Shown: positions 28,259-35,307 of the stretch, in pieces
Numbering within the stretch: the first letter of the stretch is position 1
Layout of the letters: each line of letters opens with the position of its first letter
DNA from: Nitrospirota bacterium
GTDB lineage: Bacteria > Nitrospirota > Leptospirillia > Leptospirillales > Leptospirillaceae
Assembly: GCA_027314645.1 (NCBI GenBank)
Contig: DAHVAL010000002.1
Span: forward strand, 124,001-188,000
DNA: 64,000 bases
Direction of reading: 5' to 3'
Made by a program: the position numbers and the translations under genes
The notes under the pieces: generated by a model
The model's database searches: none
The model's input: the letters and a program-made list of their open reading frames with translations, nothing else
What the model was told of the DNA's origin: nothing

Positions 28259-29395
28259 TTATCGACGGGCATCCATGCAAAGGCGGAAGCCAAAAAAGTC
28301 CGATGCATAAAATGCCCATGTCGGGTTTCTTGCGCTCACCCGGGCGCTATACTGGTCGCTTTTCCAAGAACCGCCCCGCAGGACGAAATAACTCTTTCCC
28401 TTGACCGGATGGAGCGCCCCGGTCGCATCCACCTTATACGAATAGAATCGCGCCTTATTGGCCGTATTTCCCGGATATGGCCGATATTTTGAGCTGGTCC
28501 ATTCGAAGACATTCCCGGCCATGTCAAGGACGCCATAGGGGCTGGCTCCCATCGGATAGCGATTGACCGGAGAGGTGTCTCCTACCGTGTAATTGGCATT
28601 CGCCCTTCTGGGGTCCCATGTATTTCCCCAGGGCCACATCCGTTTATCATCTCCCCGGGCCGCTTTTTCCCACTCCTCTTCTGTACAAAGGCGGGCGCGC
28701 CTGAACTGGGCGTAATCCTTGGCATTATCCATCGACACAAAGGTCACGGGATAGTCTCCTCTGTCGGGAAGATATTGGCCGTTTTTCCAGTTTCCGGGAG
28801 GAATGTAATGGGCATTGTCGACAAAATCCTTGTATTCTTTATTCGTAACGAGATGTTTTTCGATCAGATAGGGAGGAAGATAGACCTTGTGAATCGGTTT
28901 TTCGTCAAAATTGGCGAATGAATCCTCCGATCCCATCCAGAAGGGACCTGCAGGGATGAGGACAAACCCTTCGGAAATTTTGTAGCCGGAGGAATCCACC
29001 TTTATTTGTGCCGTGGGAGCAAGATTTTTCCCTTCATGAAGATTTTTGGAAGCGGTCATTTGCTGAGCCGTTTTTCCTCCGGGCTGGACCCCGGTCAACA
29101 CTCCCCCCATCGGCCGGAATTCCCCGGGCGCCTCCCCATGCTTTCGAATACTGGCGGTCGACAACCGGACGATCCGGTTCGAGGCCAATCCCACCACATG
29201 GACCGCCCCAGCAATGAGGATCAAGAGAACGAATGTGATGGTAATAGCCTTCCAGGGAAGTTGCCAGGGAGACATTTCCGAAGGGGTCAGATCATCGTCA
29301 TCGGCCGTCGTCAGCGTTCGACCTTCTGGGGGGGGATTTTCCTTTTGGTGTTGACTCGCTCCATTGCCCTCTCTCTTGTCCTCTTCCATTCCCAT
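28259..29395 (-). CDS. SUMF1/FGE-domain membrane-anchored protein
   Basis: 378 residues: an acidic N-terminal stretch, one membrane segment (about residues 50-70), a linker, then a SUMF1 (formylglycine-generating enzyme) domain from about residue 145. The latter has Gly-Phe-Val-Leu-Ile-Pro-Ala-Gly-Pro-Phe-Trp-Met-Gly-Ser, Trp-Glu-Lys-Ala-Ala-Arg-Gly and Met-Ala-Gly-Asn-Val-x-Glu-Trp. The paired catalytic cysteines of true FGE near the C-terminus are absent, so sulfatase activation is unlikely. NirV-like relatives accompany respiratory enzymes. The ATG overlaps the stop of the paralogue-A gene (TGATG). Confidence 0.87.
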   Translation of the reverse strand: MGMEEDKREGNGASQHQKENPPPEGRTLTTADDDDLTPSEMSPWQLPWKAITITFVLLILIAGAVHVVGLASNRIVRLSTASIRKHGEAPGEFRPMGGVLTGVQPGGKTAQQMTASKNLHEGKNLAPTAQIKVDSSGYKISEGFVLIPAGPFWMGSEDSFANFDEKPIHKVYLPPYLIEKHLVTNKEYKDFVDNAHYIPPGNWKNGQYLPDRGDYPVTFVSMDNAKDYAQFRRARLCTEEEWEKAARGDDKRMWPWGNTWDPRRANANYTVGDTSPVNRYPMGASPYGVLDMAGNVFEWTSSKYRPYPGNTANKARFYSYKVDATGALHPVKGKSYFVLRGGSWKSDQYSARVSARNPTWAFYASDFFGFRLCMDARR

Positions 29396-29970
29396 CAAAC
29401 CCTTTCCTTCACAACCCCTGCCGTAGTTTTCACCATCTTCCTTTTATCGCGCGCCCAGACCGTAGCAAAAACATTGAAAACAAAGGTCCAATGCCCGATC
29501 CCCATCAACAGCGCTGAAAGGACGAACCCGATTTGATGGTACGGCTGGTAGACCGCCCGCGCCATCGGGTACACCTCCCCCTGATCCAACATCCTGTTCC
29601 CTTCAAGAATTCCGAAGGTCAAAAGGACCGAATAGAAGGCCACGACCCCCGCGACCATGAATACATAGCTCAATTCCCCCAGCATCTGACTCCATATCTG
29701 CTTTCCCGAAAGGCGCGGGAGAAGGTAATACACCATGGCCATCACGACGGACACCACTCCCCCGATCAGGTTGATATGGGCATGGGCTAAGGGATCCACC
29801 AAATGTCCCGCCTGACCGGTCATGTGAATCCAATGCCGAATTCGGGGGGTTGACTGAATGAAGCCTTGCAGAGTGCCGACGAACAGGCAAAACACTCCAA
29901 AAAGGATGAAGCGGAGTCCCAAGCGATCTGTCGAAGAATTGAGGGGTACTTCCTCTTGGCGTTGAATCAT
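29395..29970 (-). CDS. Short CcoN-like haem-copper-oxidase subunit I homologue (A)
   Basis: 191 residues with about five membrane helices. It carries Leu-Ala-His63-Ala-His65-Ile-Asn-Leu-Ile-Gly-Gly followed by Tyr-Tyr-Leu-Leu-Pro, aligning with the paired-histidine helix of CcoN/NorB, plus His46, His49 and His56 before it and Gly-Ile-Gly-His-Trp near residue 158. Like its paralogue it lacks the rest of a subunit I. It may bind haem b. Whether the two proteins assemble together is unknown. Confidence 0.75.
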   Translation of the reverse strand: MIQRQEEVPLNSSTDRLGLRFILFGVFCLFVGTLQGFIQSTPRIRHWIHMTGQAGHLVDPLAHAHINLIGGVVSVVMAMVYYLLPRLSGKQIWSQMLGELSYVFMVAGVVAFYSVLLTFGILEGNRMLDQGEVYPMARAVYQPYHQIGFVLSALLMGIGHWTFVFNVFATVWARDKRKMVKTTAGVVKERV

Positions 29971-29990
29971 GGTTGACCTCGCTTAAACAT

Positions 29991-30449
29991 TCAGGACACC
30001 CTTTCCGGCCCACGGGACCTGGGCTGTCTCGCCTTTGGAGGTCCGGAAGAGCGTCTTCGGCGCAGGACCTCCCCGACATATCCTCCAAGGAAAGACACCT
30101 CGGGAACCGTGATAAAGAAAATCATCATGAAAGGGGCGACTGGGATGCCGACCGCCATACCTGAAGGATGATAAACCTCATTCAGATATGCGATCAGCAA
30201 ATACCCCATGGGGGGGATTGGGCCGACAAATTTTCCGTAGGGGCCGGTGATGTATCCGGTAACAAAGGAAACGAACAGGGGAGCAAGGAGATAGGAAAAA
30301 AGGATTCCCGTTCCAAAAATGTGATGAAAAGCCCCACTTGTGAGTCCAAAGAATCGGTCGGATAACCAGAAAAGTGCGAATCCCGAAATGACGGCTAACC
30401 CAGCGTTGATTCGGTTCAGAGTTTTTTTCAATATTCCCGCCTCGTCCAA
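29991..30449 (-). CDS. Multi-pass membrane protein in the oxidase cluster
   Basis: 152 residues with about four hydrophobic segments and a basic tail of Arg, Lys and Pro. I do not recognise a family. Conserved-looking features are a Phe-His-His-Ile-Phe motif near residue 40 and several Pro-Gly pairs in loops. It lies 20 bases before paralogue A on the minus strand and is probably a subunit or assembly protein. Confidence 0.68.
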   Translation of the reverse strand: MDEAGILKKTLNRINAGLAVISGFALFWLSDRFFGLTSGAFHHIFGTGILFSYLLAPLFVSFVTGYITGPYGKFVGPIPPMGYLLIAYLNEVYHPSGMAVGIPVAPFMMIFFITVPEVSFLGGYVGEVLRRRRSSGPPKARQPRSRGPERVS

Positions 30450-30464
30450 AGATCCAATGGGGGG

Positions 30465-30677
30465 TTACTTGCCTTTGGGGGCTGACTGATGAGACTCCGG
30501 TTGTTCATGCGGAGGTTTCTGGGTGTCCCCGTCTTCGTCATTAAAAATGATGTATTTGATATTTTCATCAAATTGGCCATTTTTATAGGCCCAGTAGATT
30601 CCAAAAATAATAATGACAAGGGAAACAAGTCCGGTCGCCGTCCACAAATAGGCAACAATACCCTCCGGTAACTTCAT
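30465..30677 (-). CDS. ccoS: CcoS-like oxidase maturation protein
   Basis: 70 residues with one membrane segment (about 12-31) followed by Trp-Ala-Tyr-Lys-Asn-Gly-Gln-Phe-Asp-Glu and an Asn-Asp-Glu-Asp acidic patch. This pattern (Trp-Ala-x-Lys-x-Gly-Gln-Phe-Asp-Asp ... Asp-Asp-Asp) is that of CcoS, needed for cofactor insertion into cbb3 oxidase. The start is the ATG with AGGAGCG upstream. Longer versions begin in sequence without a ribosome site. Confidence 0.75.
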   Translation of the reverse strand: MKLPEGIVAYLWTATGLVSLVIIIFGIYWAYKNGQFDENIKYIIFNDEDGDTQKPPHEQPESHQSAPKGK

Positions 30678-30719
30678 TTTTGCGCTCCTTTTCCACAGGC
30701 ATTCATCGTGGTCCAATCC

Positions 30720-31151
30720 TCATTTTGGCGGTTTCGGATAATTCGGCGATCCTGGGAGAGACTTAAGACTCATCAAGAGGTCCACCAATTTATTCCGTTC
30801 CTCGGACGTCAGCTTGGAAAAGGTCGGTGCAAACTTTCCATCATGAGCTGTGCCAGGAACCAAGGACCCTGGATTATCAAAATAACGATGAAGCCAGTCC
30901 GAAGTTCGCCGGGTCCCTTCTCCATCCATATCGGGACCGTCATAATCCCCTTCTCCATAAACGACGTGACAGTCTCTGCATCCATACTTCTGAAAGACTT
31001 GGAACCCTGCATTCGATTTTTTGGAAAACAGGTAGACATCATTGGTCGTCCAAAATGTCAGGATATTCATTCGAGCCAAAACATATAGGACCACTACCGA
31101 GAGTACCATCAATCCAGAGAGCAAAAAAACAACCTTTTCGCCTGTTTTCAT
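30720..31151 (-). CDS. Membrane-anchored mono-haem cytochrome c
   Basis: 143 residues: an uncleaved membrane anchor (about 8-28), then a periplasmic cytochrome c domain with one haem site Cys58-Arg-Asp-Cys61-His62. A Met in the last helix (Leu-Met-Ser-Leu-Lys) is a probable sixth ligand. It resembles one half of a CcoP-type subunit. It should pass electrons to the membrane complex encoded around it. Confidence 0.9.
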   Translation of the reverse strand: MKTGEKVVFLLSGLMVLSVVVLYVLARMNILTFWTTNDVYLFSKKSNAGFQVFQKYGCRDCHVVYGEGDYDGPDMDGEGTRRTSDWLHRYFDNPGSLVPGTAHDGKFAPTFSKLTSEERNKLVDLLMSLKSLPGSPNYPKPPK

Positions 31152-31158
31152 TCGGCAG

Positions 31159-31365
31159 CTACACCAGAATTCTTAAGAGAAGTTGAATGATCGCAAAGGA
31201 AATAACGCTGATGATTCCGACAAAGCTCATCGCAATGATAACCTGCTCTCCGCGTTTGAGCTTTTTGAAGGGGCCGATAATGTAACGGGACATAATAGCA
31301 AAGGTTATCACCGATGCCGTAAGAAAGGTAAAGATTACGATCGAAACCGACATCTTGATCGACAT
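31159..31365 (-). CDS. Small two-helix membrane protein
   Basis: 68 residues, almost all hydrophobic, with two helices (about 5-24 and 43-66) joined by a Lys-Lys-Leu-Lys-Arg loop. The family is not known to me. It is 7 bases upstream of the cytochrome c gene and is the first gene after the internal terminator of this cluster. A TTGCGG-18-TACAAT promoter-like pair lies just before it. Confidence 0.65.
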   Translation of the reverse strand: MSIKMSVSIVIFTFLTASVITFAIMSRYIIGPFKKLKRGEQVIIAMSFVGIISVISFAIIQLLLRILV

Positions 31366-31427
31366 TCACCACCTCGCAAACCGATTGTACACCCACGGCG
31401 CAAAAAACCGCAACTTATAAAGGCAAC

Positions 31428-31456
31428 AAAAAAGGCGGTTCCTCAAGGAAACCGCC
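31428..31456 (-). terminator. intrinsic terminator inside the oxidase cluster
   Basis: GGCGGTT (31434-31440) pairs with AACCGCC (31450-31456), and on the minus strand the stem is followed by six T residues (31433-31428). It separates the upstream group (CcoO-like and three to four tiny genes) from the downstream group (cytochrome c, CcoS, CcoN-like proteins, CcoG). A T run also follows on the plus strand, but no plus-strand gene needs it. Confidence 0.75.
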
Positions 31457-31515
31457 CTTTTATGTATACGGAGTGGTGTTGTTCTCCGTGAGCCTTCTTC
31501 AGAAACGCAGAGACG

Positions 31516-31620
31516 TCACTCTGGCTTCACGTCATCGATGAAGAAGGAATAAATGAGTGAGGAAAAGAGCATAATCAATGTAATACACCAAAAGACCATT
31601 GGACTATTTACATTCCACAA
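31516..31620 (-). CDS. 34-residue single-helix membrane protein
   Basis: A TTG start, 8 bases after an AGGGAGG ribosome site, opens a 34-residue frame. It has one hydrophobic helix (about residues 8-27), Trp-Asn-Val-Asn-Ser-Pro before it and a short acidic tail. An in-frame ATG seven codons further in would give 27 residues. Its size and place between a membrane subunit gene and a terminator suggest a tiny oxidase subunit, comparable in size to CcoQ/CcoH-type peptides. Confidence 0.5.
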   Translation of the reverse strand: MWNVNSPMVFWCITLIMLFSSLIYSFFIDDVKPE

Positions 31621-31692
31621 AGGACTCACCTCCCTTTGGATTGTGAGTGTCACCTTTAGAAAGAGCCAAGTACATCCTAATAAAGTCCCTTA

Positions 31693-32025
31693 CTAGAAAT
31701 CTCTGGCAACTTCCGTTCTTTTCATCAGCAAGCCAACCCAAACAAAAAAGACGCACACATAGACGGAATTGATCACATACCCTTGATCCCACCAAGGACG
31801 AGCCAGATTGGGGGAAGTATGGGCTTTAAGCGTCGGCACACCCTGCACCAACCAGTAATGAAGGTGTCCCGGAAGCTGAGGACGGGCTCCAAACAACGGG
31901 AAAGTCAAAAGTGCTGCCGTCACAACGACCATCACGAGAAGCAGGATGATAATCCCTGGAACGTTGTTGGTCCCTTCGAGCATTCCGTCAAATCTCTCAT
32001 TTAGAAGCTCTTCAACATCAGCCAT
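31693..32025 (-). CDS. Two-helix membrane protein of the oxidase cluster
   Basis: 110 residues with hydrophobic segments at about 24-46 and 84-101. Between them is an aromatic loop with His-Leu-His-Tyr-Trp-Leu and Arg-Pro-Trp-Trp-Asp, which should face the periplasm. I do not recognise a family. It follows the CcoO-like gene in the same direction (about 110 bases). Confidence 0.68.
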   Translation of the reverse strand: MADVEELLNERFDGMLEGTNNVPGIIILLLVMVVVTAALLTFPLFGARPQLPGHLHYWLVQGVPTLKAHTSPNLARPWWDQGYVINSVYVCVFFVWVGLLMKRTEVARDF

Positions 32026-32138
32026 TACGGCTCTCCTTTCAGCAACTCTAATGGAATTAGTTCACCCATTCACAAGAATTCTCTGGAGCCTGCCGCTCTC
32101 CGAAAATTTCATTCCGGAGAGCGATCCACTTTTCAGAC

Positions 32139-32669
32139 CTATTTAAGGCTCATCATGTAATCTGCAAGCGCGTTGAGATCACGCCTGGAGAGATAGCTAA
32201 ATGACGGCATCTGAGACATCGGCTGAACCGAACGAGGATTGGCGTGATGCACGAGATGCCAACCTTTGATCGGAAGACGGCTTCCCACATGGAGAAGGTC
32301 CGGCGCCTTTCGGTCAGATCCGAACACGGTTGGAGCTTCTCCCACAAAGTCAGCAATTCTTGGGGGTGCTCCGAAATACTGCCAGTCCTGAGTTTGCTCT
32401 GGAAGAAGGGTATGACACCACCAGCATCCTTCGCGGACGAAGATCACCTTTCCTTTTCCGATCATGGTCGGTCGATCTTCTCCAGTCATGAATGGATCCT
32501 CAATCGTGAATCCACTGTCCGGACCATAGTCCTTTGCCTTCTGAATGGCCGTCGCAGAGGGAGGAACCTTGCTCATCTGCATGCTGGGGAACAACACTGT
32601 GATGGAGAGAGTTACGGCAAAAACCGTTCCAGTCATCATCACACCAAATTTATACTCGCGAAATGCCAT
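32139..32669 (-). CDS. CcoO-like membrane-anchored mono-haem cytochrome c
   Basis: 176 residues from an ATG with an AAGGAG site. One membrane anchor (about 8-28) precedes a cytochrome c domain with Cys82-Trp-Trp-Cys85-His86. The flanking Val-Arg-Glu-Gly-Cys, Pro-Asp-Leu-x-x-Val-Gly-Ser-Arg, Trp-His-Leu-Val-His-His-Ala-Asn-Pro-Arg and Met-Pro-Ser-Phe are diagnostic of CcoO/FixO, the electron-entry subunit of cbb3 oxidases. It is shorter than typical CcoO (about 200-240). A full CcoN is not encoded beside it, which is unusual. Confidence 0.9.
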   Translation of the reverse strand: MAFREYKFGVMMTGTVFAVTLSITVLFPSMQMSKVPPSATAIQKAKDYGPDSGFTIEDPFMTGEDRPTMIGKGKVIFVREGCWWCHTLLPEQTQDWQYFGAPPRIADFVGEAPTVFGSDRKAPDLLHVGSRLPIKGWHLVHHANPRSVQPMSQMPSFSYLSRRDLNALADYMMSLK

Positions 32670-32806
32670 CTCGCACTCCTTAGCGCTCTTGAGTTTTAAT
32701 CTGCCATCCACATGTCATGGATAACAATCCAGTTGCAAAGGGGAAAAACCCAATCCAAGAGAAGAAGACCGAGTCATCCCGGCAGACTTCTTCCCTCTGC
32801 AATCAC

Positions 32807-33031
32807 CTACTTCTTGCGTGCAGGATCGAACTTGGCATTCCCGCCAATTCCGGAAAAGCAGACAAACAACAGAACAATGCTCCCAATGGCCGAAGCTGTT
32901 CCCATAAAAGCGGCAAAGGAGGCCACGCCCTGGCTAGCCCCACCAGGCGTCATGCCGCAACAATGACTTGGATCGGATAGCTCTTTAAGCTGATCGGGAG
33001 TAAATGACGAAATCGCACTCAACATCCACAT
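32807..33031 (-). CDS. Small membrane protein of unknown function
   Basis: 74 residues with one hydrophobic, Gly/Ala/Ser-rich segment (about 32-62) preceded by a Cys-Cys-Gly-Met motif and followed by a short basic tail. The family is not recognised. It is the second gene of the respiratory cluster, between another tiny membrane protein and the CcoO-like gene. Confidence 0.6.
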   Translation of the reverse strand: MWMLSAISSFTPDQLKELSDPSHCCGMTPGGASQGVASFAAFMGTASAIGSIVLLFVCFSGIGGNAKFDPARKK

Positions 33032-33082
33032 ACTGGAACCTCCTCAGATTTTGGCTGGATTATTCGGATGTCCGGGATCTTC

Positions 33083-33319
33083 TCACCAACCTTCGCGCTT
33101 TCTGTGATAGGAGTAAGAATACAAACCGATAAGCGCTCCAGTAATGGTCGAAAGAACCATGATCCAATAAATCCACACATAGGATTCACGCCATGTTTCA
33201 AAACGATGGGCACCGAACCATTCTTGGAGACAGAAGCCGACAACGGATCCGCTCCCGACAGCCGAAAAAGCTCCTCCGAGCCAATAGGCCACAATCCCTT
33301 TCTGACTGCTTTCAGCCAC
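33083..33319 (-). CDS. Small two-helix membrane protein, first gene of the oxidase cluster
   Basis: 78 residues with hydrophobic segments at about 9-32 and 46-69 and a Tyr/His/Lys/Arg-rich tail. I do not recognise it. It is the first gene behind the TTGACA-17-TATTCT promoter, with an untranslated leader of roughly 90 bases. Confidence 0.62.
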   Translation of the reverse strand: MAESSQKGIVAYWLGGAFSAVGSGSVVGFCLQEWFGAHRFETWRESYVWIYWIMVLSTITGALIGLYSYSYHRKREGW

Positions 33320-33414
33320 GACTACCCCCTTATAAAATGGAGACTAAAGAATAAGTGCCACGGTCCGCGCCATATCATACGGACCCTTATTTTTTTGAGG
33401 GCATTACACAACGA

Positions 33415-33443
33415 AGAATACGCTTTGAAGAATGGCTTGTCAA
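33415..33443 (-). promoter_or_regulatory. sigma-70 promoter of the oxidase cluster
   Basis: On the minus strand a perfect TTGACA (33443-33438) and TATTCT (33420-33415) are 17 bases apart, about 95 bases upstream of the first small gene. It is one of the best consensus promoters in the window. Confidence 0.65.
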
Positions 33444-33526
33444 GAAAAAATGTGAAAAGGATCCCTGCGCGTCCTTTCAAGTTTTTATCGCTGGCATCCC
33501 ATTCTTTTTTTCGTTAAGATCCCGTC

Positions 33527-34267
33527 ATGGATTCGACTAACCCTTCATTTTCCCCTCCCATATCCTCCGAAGGCGGACACCTTCCGTCCGGGCGAAGAAT
33601 CCGCGACTTTATCCTGGGATTGAACGACGGCATGGTCACGCTCATCAGTTTTCTTGGGGGTCTGACCGGATCTTCCCTTTCTCGAAGCTCGATCCTTTAT
33701 GCGGGAATCATGACCGCCATTGCCGGTTCCATTTCCATGGGGGCCGGCGGATATCTTGCCTCACGAAGCCAAAACGATATTTTCAAACGGGAAATCGAAC
33801 GGGAAAAGTGGGAGATCGAGCATATCCCGGATACTGAACGGGAAGAGGTTCGACACCTCTTTGTTTCTTTTGGCTTGAGCCCGGAAGAGGCGAACAGCGT
33901 GACCGAGAGAATTACTTCCAACCCCATCGCGTGGCACCGATTTATGGTCAGGGAAGAATTGGGGATTCATGAAGAAACCATCGAAAATCCACTCTCCGGC
34001 TCACTGGTCCTCGGAGGGTCTTTCCTCATCGGGGCCATCCCCCCGATTCTTCCTTATTTTTTACTGGATATGATCGGCACGGCATTTACATGGTCCCTCA
34101 TTTTCTCTTCCTTGACACTTGCCGTCGCAGGGGGCATCAAATCGCGTCTCTCCAACGAACCCCCCTCCAAGGGGGCGGGGGAAATGCTTCTTCTGGGCGG
34201 AATGGCGGGAGTGTCCGGATTGTTCATCGGGACACTGCTTCCCCGGATACTCTCGCTTCTCCATTGA
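33527..34267 (+). CDS. VIT1/CCC1-family iron/manganese transporter
   Basis: 246 residues with five hydrophobic segments. The first contains the family motif Gly-Leu-Asn-Asp-Gly near residue 31, and Gly-Ala-Gly-Gly-Tyr-Leu-Ala follows. A charged, Glu-rich cytoplasmic domain lies between helices 2 and 3 (about residues 88-150) and in VIT1 binds metal. Relatives move Fe2+ or Mn2+ out of the cytoplasm, which would suit an iron oxidiser. The ribosome site is weak. It is divergent from the oxidase cluster. Confidence 0.87.
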   Translation: MDSTNPSFSPPISSEGGHLPSGRRIRDFILGLNDGMVTLISFLGGLTGSSLSRSSILYAGIMTAIAGSISMGAGGYLASRSQNDIFKREIEREKWEIEHIPDTEREEVRHLFVSFGLSPEEANSVTERITSNPIAWHRFMVREELGIHEETIENPLSGSLVLGGSFLIGAIPPILPYFLLDMIGTAFTWSLIFSSLTLAVAGGIKSRLSNEPPSKGAGEMLLLGGMAGVSGLFIGTLLPRILSLLH

Positions 34268-34359
34268 ACCAAGACGACGCATTCCTTCTTTCTATGTTAG
34301 GATAATCCCGGCAGGCCGCGATCCGGAAAACATCATCCCCAGGGAAGGATCCCTTACCC

Positions 34360-35307
34360 ATGTCAGGCAGGCTCCCATCATCCCCTATCACCGTTTACGC
34401 CCCCGCTTCGGTCGGCAATATCGGCCCGGGATTCGACACGCTTGGGATGGCGGTGACCAAAATGGGAGACCTCATTTCCGGGCATCTTGACCCCTCCCTG
34501 AAGAGTGATCAGATTGACGAAATCACAGGAGCTTGGACGCCGATCCCCTTAACTCACCGGGAAAATACCGCCAGCATCGCGGCCCGACTGCTTCTTGACC
34601 GGGCGGGCATCAAGACCCCCTTCCGCATGAAAATCGCCAAGGGAGTGCCAGGATCGGGCCTCGGCTCATCCGCAGCCTCGGCCGTCGGGGGCGCCTACCT
34701 CGGGCATGTGCTCTCCGGCGCATGCTTTTCTATGAATGAAATCCTCGAGGCGGCGCTGACTGCAGAGGCCGGTGTCAGCGGAGGCGTGTTCCTTGACAAT
34801 ATTTCAGCCTGTCTCTTCGGAGGTGTTACTGTCAGCCACGGGGAGACACACTCCGCGGTTCCCGTCGGCTATATTGAGGGAATTTCTCTGATTTTCGTCG
34901 TTCCAAAGGCCACCATCAAAACCTCAGACGCCCGGAGGATCCTTCCAGAGATCGTTCCTCGTCGCGATGCTGTGGGAGCCATTTCAAACACGGCAGGCAT
35001 CCTTGCCGGATTGCTCAGAAAAGATCCCCTTCTCTTTTGCCAACGAGTCTCTGACCCCCTCATCGAACCCTACAGGAAAACCTTGCTTCCCGGCTTCGAG
35101 GCCTTAAAAAAAGCCGCTCTTTCTTCAGGGGCCGCTGGGTTTGCCATTTCAGGAGCCGGATCGACCACTGTCGCCTTGACACCTGATCCAGAAATGGTTC
35201 AGAAAATTCATAAAAATCTTAGGAATGTTTTGGATGCCCATGGGATCGAGGCGTCGATTTTCCTGTCGACTATTGACCCGAAAGGAGTGCGCGTTGCAGA
35301 TTCCTGA
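34360..35307 (+). CDS. thrB: Homoserine kinase
   Basis: This GHMP kinase phosphorylates homoserine in threonine synthesis. It is 315 residues long. Pro-Ala-Ser-Val-Gly-Asn-Ile-Gly-Pro-Gly-Phe-Asp is near the N-terminus, the ATP-binding Pro-Gly-Ser-Gly-Leu-Gly-Ser-Ser-Ala-Ala loop near residue 97, and the C-terminal Ile-Ser-Gly-Ala-Gly-Ser-Thr motif 3 is present. An extended -10 (TGTTAGGAT near 34295) lies upstream. The next gene starts inside its last codons. Confidence 0.95.
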   Translation: MSGRLPSSPITVYAPASVGNIGPGFDTLGMAVTKMGDLISGHLDPSLKSDQIDEITGAWTPIPLTHRENTASIAARLLLDRAGIKTPFRMKIAKGVPGSGLGSSAASAVGGAYLGHVLSGACFSMNEILEAALTAEAGVSGGVFLDNISACLFGGVTVSHGETHSAVPVGYIEGISLIFVVPKATIKTSDARRILPEIVPRRDAVGAISNTAGILAGLLRKDPLLFCQRVSDPLIEPYRKTLLPGFEALKKAALSSGAAGFAISGAGSTTVALTPDPEMVQKIHKNLRNVLDAHGIEASIFLSTIDPKGVRVADS

